From NCBI GenBank assembly GCA_024220505.1, contig JAKZZE010000031.1, positions 310,001-374,000 of the forward strand: a stretch of DNA of 64,000 bases, read 5' to 3'. A program made the position numbers and the translations under genes. This document shows, piece after piece, positions 34,098 through 44,000 of the stretch. Below the pieces are notes generated by a model. The model was not told the DNA's origin, ran no database searches, and saw only the letters and a program-made list of their open reading frames with translations. This DNA comes from Rhizopus arrhizus (lineage: Eukaryota > Mucoromycota > Mucoromycetes > Mucorales > Rhizopodaceae). Every line of letters begins with the position of its first letter. Position 1 is the stretch's first letter.

Positions 34098-35026
34098 ATG
34101 CTTTCTACTGTTGCTCGCACATTAAGAACAAATACAATCAAGCGTACTGCTTTTCCTATCACAACCCTCATCCGTACCAAGGTGACCTTACCTGACCTTC
34201 CTTATGACTATAATGTAAGACAACATGCCTTGTTTGTCTCTAGTCATTAATGTCTGTTTAGGGACTTGAGCCATATATTAATGAAGAAATCATGCGTGTT
34301 CATCATTCGAAACATCATCAAACCTATGTCAATGCATACAATCAAGCTGAAGAAAAGCTTTCGAGTGCTTTCAAAGCCAATGATTTAACACAGCAAATCG
34401 CACTTCATAATGCATTAAAGTTCAATGGGGGTGGACATATCAATCATACCCTGTTTTGGCAAAACTTGGCGCCTGAGAAAGAAGGTGGTGGTCAATTGGA
34501 AAAGGGAGAGTTGTATGAGGCAATCGAAAAGGAGTTTGGATCCTTTGATGGATTTGTCCAGGAGTTTAATGCAGCAGCAGCTGCTGTTCAAGGTAACCAT
34601 GATCATTGCATTGTATTTTATTAATTTTAATTTTTATTTTTAAAAAAAAGGTTCTGGTTGGACCTGGCTGGTAAATTTTTTTTCTTCTTTGGCATAAAAA
34701 TAAAAGCTGAATGGTATCTTTTTAGGGCTATAATCAATCAGGAAAACGTCTTGAAATTGCTACTACACCCAATCAAGATCCTTTGCTTCGTAAGTAACCA
34801 TATGCCACACTCAATCTATTTATTCATCTTTATAGACTTGATTCCTCTTTTGGGTGTTGACGTTTGGGAACATGTAAGGTGATGAAAGCAAGATGGAGGA
34901 TGCTAAATACACTGTACATAGGCTTACTATTTGCAATACAAGAATGTTCGTCCTGACTACCTCAAGAGTATTTGGAAAGTCATCAATTGGAAAACGGTGG
35001 CTGATCGTTTCACCAAGGCCAAATAA
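34098..35026 (+). CDS. SOD2: Manganese superoxide dismutase, mitochondrial
   Basis: Dismutates superoxide in the mitochondrial matrix. The start (ATG 34098) is followed by a basic presequence ([19 protein letters not shown]). The mature protein begins [18 protein letters not shown]. Metal ligands are the His of [17 protein letters not shown], the His of [13 protein letters not shown], and Asp and His of [25 protein letters not shown] fits the manganese type. Five short introns are needed; without removal, GSGWTWL and [11 protein letters not shown] are separated. The protein ends [12 protein letters not shown] at 35024-35026. Only 18 bp separate this stop from the stop of the convergent SKT5-like gene, so the 3' UTRs must overlap. 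Confidence 0.95.
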
Positions 35027-35044
35027 AACAAGTTTTTATTCGTC

Positions 35045-36780
35045 TTACATCACAACACACGAACCGGATTCTTTTTTATTTTTTTCAGTCTTTTTATATT
35101 TTGCCAAATTTTCCAACAATAAGGCACGATCATGAGCTTGTTTATGATTTGATTTACTTGCCTTCATGTAATAATGATATGCCTGTTTATAATCTCTTGG
35201 TACACCTGTGCCTATTTCATAATACCAACCTAGTAAATAATAGGCCTCTGGTAATCGATGGTCACTGGCGGCCAAGTGACACCAACGAAAGGCAGCCTCT
35301 TCATCACGCGGATGTGTCTTGATCCAGTACGATGTGTCATGCTCAAACATGTCATATTGTGACTCGGCTTGTTCTGAAGGAACTTGAACGCCTTGATTGT
35401 AAAGTCGACTGAGGGCCATCATGGCCAGTGGATGGTTGTTGGTGGCAGCCATCTGATAATAGTCAAAGGCCTTGGTGAGGTCAATCGGATGATTGTATTT
35501 GCCTTGTTCATAAATATGACCCAGTTTGTATTGTGCTGCGGACATACCCATTTCAGAGGCTTGACCAAGATAACTCACTGCTTGAAAGACTCCACTGTCA
35601 GTTTGAATCAGGTCGCTATAGAAATAGTGGTGAGTTGTTATCAACAATAGATTGGTTGCTATCGTACTTGGGTATCTTGACAGAAGGATAATCATTTAAT
35701 AATAATAATCCAAGGGTATAAGGTGCTTCTGGATAAGAAGTTGATTTTTCACATGCTTTTGTTAATAATTGAATAGCTACTTTTACATTTTGTCTAGAAC
35801 CAAATTCACCGTTCAAATGAATCATTGCTATACGCTATCAATTACATCAGCATCCAATCCGATCGAGTCCATCTGGAACTTACATAAATAGCTTCTGTTA
35901 ATCCTAAACTGGCAGCATCTTCATATAACTGAAATGACGTCATATAATCTTGCTCCCTTTCATGATACTGTGCCACGGCAAACATTGCTTGAGGCACACG
36001 GTCTTTGGCAGCTAATTCATAATATTTGATCGCCTTGGTCGGACTTTTTTTAAACCCGTACAGACCATGATCCAGCCAAGACCCTAACAAATAAGCCGCC
36101 TCACCCACTTTTTGATTCGCTAATCTCTTGATCCATCGAACCCCTTCTTCTTGCAGTCTTTTTTGTTTTAATCCTTGCTCTTCAAGCCACTGGGGTGGAT
36201 GCTCTGTGCTACTACGGCGTCCGAGGTCCAGACTGCTCGGTCGATAACTCATCCGACGGTTCGCTCTTGGCAGTGAAGATGGATGATCGTAAAGCTGAGC
36301 AATTTCGAGAAGGTATTTCGCATAGGTCAATTGAACCATGGGATCCTTGGTTTTGAGAGCCATGGTTCGATAGAGTTTGATGGCATCCGGATGATTCGTC
36401 AGACTGTAAGAGGCTTTGGCATATTTAGACAAGAGGGTATGTGAAGAACTGAAAGAGTTGACAGAGTTAGGTCGGTGAGAGGGTATGGAATCATGGTGTG
36501 GAGGAAGCTTGGGTGGTTCGGGTTCAAGCTGTTTTTTATCTTCTTGGGGGATGAAGCTGTCGTCATCCATGAGAGGTGGAAAAGTTTGAAGAGGAGGGAG
36601 GTATTCAAATCGGGGTTCTCCTAGTAGTGTGGGTTGAAGGTCTGGTGTGGTAGGTAAGCTGTGTAAAAGAGGTTGATAAGGTCGAACAGATTCCTCTTCA
36701 GAATCAAGATCGGGATTAATTACACGTAATGTACCAGAGTGGTTAACCTCACTGTCTGAAAGTCGATCGTCAAAGTCCAT
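35045..36780 (-). CDS. SKT5: Skt5/Chs4-like Sel1-repeat protein with C-terminal CaaX box (chitin synthase activator)
   Basis: Likely the activator and bud-site anchor of a chitin synthase. About 560 residues: an acidic, Pro-rich N-terminus (MDFDDRLSDSEVNHSG), then TPR-like Sel1 repeats of about 36 residues (for example GEAAYLLGSWLDHGLYGFKK, AAYKLG-type units such as SAAQYKLGHIYEQGKYNHP, and PEAYYLLGWYYEIGTGVPRD). The basic tail ends GSCVVM. Cys-Val-Val-Met at the extreme C-terminus is a CaaX box with Met, favouring farnesylation; yeast Chs4 also ends in a CaaX motif, which supports this assignment over other Sel1 proteins. Two introns (about 35824-35883 and one near 35620-35675). Stop 35045. 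It shares a divergent promoter region with the kelch-BTB gene. Confidence 0.88.
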
Positions 36781-37233
36781 GGTTCCTTTTTTTAAAAAAA
36801 AAAGAAAAGAAATTGAAAAGAAGAAAAAAGAAGCAATTTTTTTAAAAAAAAAAACCTAAAAATAAATAAAGAAAGCAGCGCTGTCCTCTTTTGTGCTTCC
36901 TATTCCTGGTAACACTACACACATTCCCATTTTTCTTCACTTACTCCCTTTTTCATCTTCAAATGAGTTTTATAAAAAAAAAAAAGAATTTTAACCTTTT
37001 TTTTTTCGATATTTAAAGTTTATGCAATTTAATATAAAATGAAAAAAAAGCTTCTTTTATTAAATAGACTTTTGGTTTAGTGATACATGAAAACCTTTTT
37101 TTTTGCGAGTGCATTAAAGCGCACCACTTGTGCCATTTTTGGTTTATTTCAACATCCGATATTTACACATTTTTTTTTGACTTTTTTTTTTTTTTTTTTT
37201 AAACAAGTACAACTTACATTTATATACAATAAT
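36781..37233. promoter_or_regulatory. Divergent promoter region, SKT5-like (-) and kelch-BTB (+)
   Basis: 453 bp with two head-to-head T7A10-type blocks (36788-36806 and 36838-36855) and long T runs (about 37182-37200) just before the kelch gene start. Such stiff, nucleosome-poor A/T blocks often mark fungal promoters. No specific factor site identified. Confidence 0.45.
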
Positions 37234-39111
37234 ATGCCTTCCACCATGCAAATGCAGTCCATTTCTGGAATCATCACACAAACACACAACACATTAGGCG
37301 AAGTACCTCCACCGCTTGTAGGAGCCTCGATTAATGTGATCAACGACAAGGTGTATGTATTTGCAGGTCGTTTAGCATCCTCTCGAAAGATGACCAACCA
37401 TTTATACGTTTTGGATCTCGGCAACCTTCGTTGGACTCGACACATTCCACCACCTGATTCAGACAAACCACCTCAAGCACGTTATTTCCACTCGGCCAGT
37501 GTGCATGACTCACAACTCATCATCTTTGGTGGCATGGGATACTCTCGACAGTCTACAGGCGAACTCTGTGTGATGGACGATGTGTCTGTGTTGGATATAG
37601 AAACAATGTGCTGGAAAAAGATCAGAATACAGCCCTCACTTTATTCACCTCAATCTAGATATGCTCACCTGGCTACGGTAGTTGATGATCGGCTGGTGGT
37701 CTTGGGTGGACAGGATTTAGAAAGTAATTATTTAGACGAGATGAATGTGCTTGATTTGAAAACATGGGAGTGGGAAATGATCAAAGCGCTTGATAAACAT
37801 GTGGGTGCCTATCGTTCGATGGCGACCGCTGTGTCTTTGATATCAAAAGTAGAGCAAGAAAAGAGCAAGGAGGAAAATGTAAAGGCGATTGAGGAAAAGA
37901 AGGCGATGTCTGGACTTTATTTGTACACCAACTCAAACTTTTCGGACGTCAATCGAGAGTTACAGCTGATCCTCAGCAACCTATCAGTGGAGGATTATTC
38001 GAATCACATGACTGGCTCCCTCATGCCACCCGGTCTTCGGTTTCCTTCGGGTCATGCCCTGGGCAACCATCTCATCTTGGCTGGCACCTATCTCTGTCCA
38101 CAAAGCCAATCCTACACGATCTGGTCTTTGGATCTCTCCAAGCTGACTTGGTCACGTATTGAGACTGGCAGTATCTTTCAGAGCGGTTCATGGAATCGTG
38201 GGGTACTTTACAAGGATAAGAATCGGTTCTTGGTCTTTGGACACACAGAGCGTAATTTGCTTGAAGATTACAACCATCGACAGATCAACTTTGATCATAT
38301 GGCCTCTGTGGACCTGGAAGCCTTTGGAGTCTATAATTTACCCAAGACAACCTGTTCTTCTCTGGCCCAAGAGATGGGACTTCGTCTACTGAACGAACCA
38401 GCCGTCTGTGATTTTTACATCATGACACTCGATAATCAAACAATTCCTGTAAACTCAGCCGTGCTCTGTCAACGATGGCCCTACTTTGCCAAACTCATCG
38501 AATCTGCCGCGAGTCGATATCTCTCTTTTCCTTATCCCCAAACGGTCGTCGTCGCCCTCTTACAGTTTATCTATACCGATCACCTCTTGACTGCCCAACA
38601 GTACCAACCCCACATCCTTTCTCAGCTCTTACTCTTATCCGACATGTATCACCTTCCTCGTCTTTGCGCACTGGCCACACATGCCCTTCATCAGATGCTC
38701 AACATGACCACGGCTCCCTTGATCTTTGAAACCGCCGCGCTTTCCCACCAGACCAGTCTTCAGATCCGTGCGCTCAAAATGATGATCGCTGCCAAAAAGA
38801 TGATTCAGCAGCAGCAAGAACGGACCCGGACCGTGTCCTCACCCATGCCTTCCTCACCACAACCCTCCTTGACCCCATCCCTCTCAAGCGAACCACGCTC
38901 ATCCCTTTTTGAATACCAAGCCAGCAGTGCCTCACCTACCCTGAACTCATTTCGATCTCGAAAATATTCTGTCGGCGCCGCACCGACCAAGTTGGGCAAA
39001 TCCACTTTTATGCAATCTGAACCCGACATGTCAGAACAGCAACAGCCTAAAGAAAAGAAGAAAAAGAAAGCATTCTTGGAAGCATTCGGTAAATTTTCTT
39101 TTCAGAATTAA
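37234..39111 (+). CDS. Kelch-repeat and BTB domain protein
   Basis: A single-exon gene of 625 residues. Start at ATG 37234 (MPSTMQMQSISG); an in-frame ATG at 37087 would add 49 residues encoded mostly by T runs and is unlikely. The kelch propeller is in the N-terminal half, with blades such as VINDKVYVFAGRL, DSQLIIFGGMGY, DDRLVVLGGQDL and NRFLVFGHTERN. The BTB/POZ domain starts CDFYIMTLDNQTIPVNSAVL and ends LATHALHQML. A Ser/Pro-rich tail ends in a Lys run (KEKKKKKAFLEAF). Kelch-before-BTB order resembles LZTR1 and S. pombe Ral2 (Ras pathway) rather than animal KLHL ubiquitin adaptors, which are BTB-first. The role is inferred only from architecture. Confidence 0.88.
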   Translation: MPSTMQMQSISGIITQTHNTLGEVPPPLVGASINVINDKVYVFAGRLASSRKMTNHLYVLDLGNLRWTRHIPPPDSDKPPQARYFHSASVHDSQLIIFGGMGYSRQSTGELCVMDDVSVLDIETMCWKKIRIQPSLYSPQSRYAHLATVVDDRLVVLGGQDLESNYLDEMNVLDLKTWEWEMIKALDKHVGAYRSMATAVSLISKVEQEKSKEENVKAIEEKKAMSGLYLYTNSNFSDVNRELQLILSNLSVEDYSNHMTGSLMPPGLRFPSGHALGNHLILAGTYLCPQSQSYTIWSLDLSKLTWSRIETGSIFQSGSWNRGVLYKDKNRFLVFGHTERNLLEDYNHRQINFDHMASVDLEAFGVYNLPKTTCSSLAQEMGLRLLNEPAVCDFYIMTLDNQTIPVNSAVLCQRWPYFAKLIESAASRYLSFPYPQTVVVALLQFIYTDHLLTAQQYQPHILSQLLLLSDMYHLPRLCALATHALHQMLNMTTAPLIFETAALSHQTSLQIRALKMMIAAKKMIQQQQERTRTVSSPMPSSPQPSLTPSLSSEPRSSLFEYQASSASPTLNSFRSRKYSVGAAPTKLGKSTFMQSEPDMSEQQQPKEKKKKKAFLEAFGKFSFQN

Positions 39112-39156
39112 GTATGTTTTATTATCAGTATGATTAAAAGCGACCACTATAAAGTA

Positions 39157-39342
39157 TTATGATTTATTCAATACTTCTTTTATGATTTGTGTTTCTTCAA
39201 TTTCTGGAAAAGAAACATAGCTTTTTTGAAATTCGGAAAGCGCAGAGTCATTCATGATGGCTTGTGGTGGTGAATTCGTATGTAAGATACGTTTGATATA
39301 ACCATAAAGAAAGGACCAGGTATTGTTCTTTGAGGTTGGCAT
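39157..39342 (-). CDS. Small uncharacterised protein (61 residues)
   Basis: A single-exon frame from ATG 39340-39342 (MPTSKNNTWSFLYGYIKR) to the stop at 39157, ending EETQIIKEVLNKS. Composition is protein-like (aromatic N-terminus, acidic amphipathic C-terminus) and it sits in a compact gene block, in tandem with the zinc-finger gene and only 45 bp from the convergent kelch-BTB stop. An in-frame ATG upstream (39396) would add 18 residues. No family recognised; could be a chance frame. Confidence 0.4.
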   Translation of the reverse strand: MPTSKNNTWSFLYGYIKRILHTNSPPQAIMNDSALSEFQKSYVSFPEIEETQIIKEVLNKS

Positions 39343-39415
39343 GATTGAAAGAAAGAAAGGAAAATAAGACACCCCTTTCATTTTTATATTAAACACACTA
39401 TAGGAATTTAAGGGT

Positions 39416-39416
<1 letters not shown>

Positions 39417-39469
<53 letters not shown>
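39417..39469 (+). repeat. A53 homopolymer
   Basis: 53 consecutive A, ending three bases before the stop codon of the zinc-finger gene (39472). On the transcribed strand of that gene it is a U53 run at the start of the 3' UTR. It is the longest homopolymer in the window; its true length is doubtful from sequencing alone. Confidence 0.9.
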
Positions 39470-39471
<2 letters not shown>

Positions 39472-40313
39472 TTAATAATAAAAGGGCAGAGTGACAGGAC
39501 CAGCTGTTGTGAATTCATGCGACTTGATATGTTTACGAAGTGACCTTGAATGAAAATAAGCCTTTTCACAGTGAGGACAAGCAAAGGGACGTAGGTTGGA
39601 ATGTGTCTTGATGTGCGTTTGAAGTGAATCTGGTCTAGAAAACTTTTTGTCACAGCCTTCGACGGTACAACCAAAGGGCTTTTCGCCTGTGTGGGTGCGC
39701 ATATGGTTTTGCATCTTGTGGCGTTTTAAAAAGGGTTTCTTCTTACGCACACAATCCATCCATTCACAGTGATAGGATGGCTAAGGAGAATTAATCTACA
39801 GGGCATGAAAAGTAATGTAGCATAAAAATACCTTGCCAGAACCAATATGAAGGTCTTGAATATGAGCCATTAATTGTTCCAGTGAATGAGTAGTGACTTG
39901 ACATCCTATCCACCGACAAATAATGGTATCTTCCTCTGGAATTTTTTTTTTTTAGAAAATTATTGAGTCTCTTTTTTTTATTTTACCTTTGATTTGAGAA
40001 TAATAAGATTGTCTTTCGGTCTCTAACTGAATCAAACGTTCAATCAATTGTTCTCTTGATAGATGATAAAAGGAGACGTATGGATCATCTTGTATAACAC
40101 TAGAACGGGAAGACAAATTAGGTAAATCCTATAAAAAGCATGTTTAATGTCAAAAGTGATTGGCCCCTTTTTTTTATGATTTACATTCAATTCGTCGTCA
40201 TCTGTAGTGGTTGATGACATATCTATCGGCCACGGTACTACATCGGGTATCGGATAAGGATCTTCTATATGCAGATTCATCTGAGTTATAAATGGTTGTT
40301 CTAATGTTGCCAT
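39472..40313 (-). CDS. C2H2 zinc-finger transcription factor (GLI/ZIC/PacC-like)
   Basis: Start ATG 40311-40313 (MATLEQPFITQMNLH). After three introns the C-terminal half holds four C2H2 fingers. Finger 1 is the divergent type CRWIGCQ with His-Ile-His spacing (LMAHIQDLHIG). Finger 2 is CEWMDCVRKKKPFLKRHKMQNH. Finger 3 is CTVEGCDKKFSRPDSLQTHIKTH. Finger 4 is CPHCEKAYFHSRSLRKHIKSH. Linkers TGEKPF and NLRPFA are typical. The tandem of CxxxxC fingers is characteristic of GLI/ZIC, Zap1 and PacC/Rim101 families. I cannot choose between them. Ends TLPFYY, stop TAA 39472-39474. The middle is Gln/Ser-rich. Confidence 0.82.
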
Positions 40314-41045
40314 GGCTATGTCTTTTATGTTAGAAGATAAAAATGCCTTTTTTTATAGCTTTTACCGTAATCTGTTGGGTAATAATGATAATAACATGTG
40401 TCTTTACCTTCTTGATACATGTTCACTAGAATAAAGAGAGAAAGAAAAAAGAATTGAAATAAAAAAGAAAGAAAAGATATAGAATTATACCCTTTTATCT
40501 TTTCCTTTCTGTTCTTTCAAGTAATACAAGATACTTTGGTGTTCATCTTTTATTTTTCCTCTTTTTTTTTTTTTTTCTTTTTCTGTTTGTTTACAAAAGT
40601 GAAAAAAAAAAAGACAAAAGGAATTGAATGCTTATAACAAATGAAGGAATTTTAAGTTTTTTTTTTTTTTTTTTTTCTCCTGATTCAATTCACTTTTTCT
40701 ACATTTGCTGGCCTGACTGATTTTTTTTTTTCACATGCTTTTTCTTTTTGCCGATCGTTGTCTCAAACCTCAAATTTATATACTACAAATCATGGTTCTA
40801 GAAGTTTAGTGTTCCATTTCAAAGAAATATCCCGGATACTTTTTGTGCTATAAACAATTTCCATAATCAAGAACATTTTGAAAAAGAAGTGAAGAGGAAA
40901 TTTAAATGAACAAGGGTTTGTCTTGATCTTTTTCGAGTACAAAAAGCGTGATTTTAACGTGTTTGTGGGCCTTAGACTTTTAGCCCTTTCTGGGTGCCAT
41001 TGGCTTCCTATACTTGACGATGTACTCGTTAGTCACAAATGCTTG

Positions 41046-41077
<32 letters not shown>

Positions 41078-44000
41078 CTTAAAAAAAAAAAAAGTGGGGA
41101 AGGCAACACGGTATTCTCTTTATTCGTGAGGTAGTAAAGAAGCAAGTTATTCTTTTAGGTTCTTTGTTTTTGGAATTGGTTTTAAAAAAAAATGAAAGCA
41201 TTGAATTACCAAAAGAGGAAAAGACGAGTGTCCCCCCACTCATCTTTGTTTCAAACATACACAAGGCTTAATTACACTGATGTTTAAACCATGAAGTACT
41301 TGAAAGGTCTGTATGCTTTTTTGTCCGTTTGAACAGCGTAATTATTATTATTTTTAAGAAAGACTGAGATAATTGCTAAGAAAAAAAAGAAGTTGATTAA
41401 TACACTACATTGTTATTGTGTGACAATTGGGCTTTTTTTTTTTTTTTAAAGCTAACGAATATGGATTTAATTTTAGTGCTTTGTGAATTGCAAATCAACG
41501 TATCTATTACATCATTTCTCTCTCATCATTGCTGCTTCTTGACAAGCATACATGAATATTAAGAGGGCTTGTAAAAAGCAGCAAGAATAGAGCATAAAGA
41601 CAGTCAAATCAGCATTGGACTAACTGATAAAGCTGATAAACAGATTCAATTTTAATGATATTCTCAATACTTAAAAAGACGTTTATCTATAGACCATCTC
41701 ATTGCATTTAACATATTCATCCAATATGTCTCTAGTAATAAACAATGTGACTTGAATGGTTAATATTCAAATTCTGCGCTTATCAGCCTTCTTTTATTTC
41801 AATAGCATATACCGTTTCCTAAAAATCAAAATATTTCATGTTTCTGAATTCGTAGCGTTTTTCTCAACCAGTGCATTCAAGATCATCTGCGTTTGGATTA
41901 CAATGTACTATTTTCTATCGGCACATAACAAGATCTTGCCAGTTTGAATTTTACCACAGGCGAATCTTTCTGTGATTCATTGGACAGAAAAAAATACTTG
42001 TCTGGATTTACACAGCCAACGTATTGTATCCATTTTGAGTCGTTTTACTACATGGAGCTTAGTACAATAACAATGTTTTATGCTAGATATTATCCGGTTA
42101 TTCTATTACATCTTACCTGAAGCTTTTAGTTTAGGTTGAACTATATTTTAACAAATGACTTGATAAGCATGTACTCAAATTCGTCTTCATTATTACAAGA
42201 GCTTCATTTGCTATAGCTTGTATGCCTTTCTGTTGATTTATTAGCTTAAAGTACTATTGGATGTTTATCCTATCTTTTACAACAGATGCAAAGCATTGCC
42301 ACAGAGACTCTCGATGTTATTTATTTGTGATATGGCGTGGAAATCAATGGCAACAATCCCTACTCTTTTTTCTATCTTTCTGCGTATTACGAGTTTATCA
42401 TTGTTCCTATTATTTATATCAAATAAGCAGATACAGTATACATCTTTAATCATTTTAAAAAAAGAAGAATAAAAATCATAATGAAGCATCAGCCATGTAA
42501 TCTCAAGTCAGTCGTATTTTTCTTTTGTATTGTCTTGCAAAACCATTAGCAAGTACAAGTAAGAATTCAAATTATCTATTTGAACACTCGCTTCGGTTGC
42601 AATAAGGCTGAAAGACAGGTGGAAGCGAATGTTTCACAAATCCATGAACGGATGAATGTCATGTCAACAAGTAAAATCGCTTCATGTCTTTGCAAGAATT
42701 CAGTTATGGGTGAAAAAGCGATTAAAATACAAAGATATTTAAAGATACATTTTATCTCTTGTAAAATTCAATTATCAAAAATCATAATATAAGGAATTCT
42801 TTATTCTTTTTTTTTTGTATTTTAGGCCCTATAGGTTCTTGAGAAAAGTAAACAAGTGAATTATTTTTTAAACCCAATATAATATAGACTGCTTCAACTA
42901 ACCTTATACGATCAGCCTTCTCATGTGTATAAAGAACAAAAGTTGGCTCATTTATAAAATGTGTCATCTGAGCTTTTGATCTTTGTCTTACTTTTCAACC
43001 TACAAGAAAAGTACACAGGAAAATGTTTTTACTAAACAGGTTTTATTTTTGAAAATATTGTCAAAATTCGACTGAGTCACATGTTCTTCTCTAAAAATCA
43101 TTAAAGCATTACTTTTCAAATAGACATAGAATCATCGAATCGTATAAGTACACCAAAAGCAATTGAATCAACACATTAGATAATAATTTCTCTTTCTCTT
43201 TAGAGAACGTAAATTAAAAATCAATCGGATTGAACAACAAGCAAGAGAATGTGTTACTTTAAAAAATCATCCAACAAAAAAAAAAAAGACTGTAGAACAT
43301 TCAATTGTATACGCAAACGTAAACTTTTCTTTCTGATAGAAAAGTAGTAGATCAAATTAATGAGCAACCTGACAACAGACTTGTCTGTCATTCTTATTTT
43401 ACCATTGATTCACAGCACAAAGAATACAAGAACTTTCCTGATTGTTGGCATATCTAATTATAGTATATAACATTCTTATTTATTGTATTCATTTCTCTTT
43501 TTAAATAAATTGATAAAGTTGCAAATAGCTTGTTGAACTTGTGTATTTTTTTTGAATCTCTTTAGGTAGCAATACTACAATGTCCTTTTTAATAGAGTGG
43601 GGTCACTTTCTTCCTGTGCCAAATTACCAATCAATTCCATAATTTTAGATCCAGAATACAATCAGTATTGCTTTTGGCGCTGTAGTCAAGCGTATAAATG
43701 GTGTATGATTGAACAGTAATATCTTGAGAGAACACGCTAAAAAATCTGCCAAGAGAAAATGTACTTCTTTACGGAAATTCTGATCGCTGTTATTATATAT
43801 GTATTAAAGCATCTATTCCAGCAGGAAGCGCTTTACCATTTGATCATTGCAAAGCATTGTTATCCAGTTGTATTGATGAAATAGATAAAAAAAAACACGT
43901 GTATGTTTAGATGGAGTGAATTGCTTTGCGAATAGGTCAATCTCAGATGCCATGTTTACTGTCATCAATCCTAATACTTCAGATAGCCAAAATTCGGAGG

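Noticed and set aside
37087..37233. Upstream start for the kelch-BTB protein
   Set aside because: The extra 49 residues derive mainly from T runs; ATG 37234 is a more natural start.
42261..42472. Overlapping 62-71 codon frames in the gene desert
   Set aside because: Random composition, overlapping in several frames, no start context or splice support.
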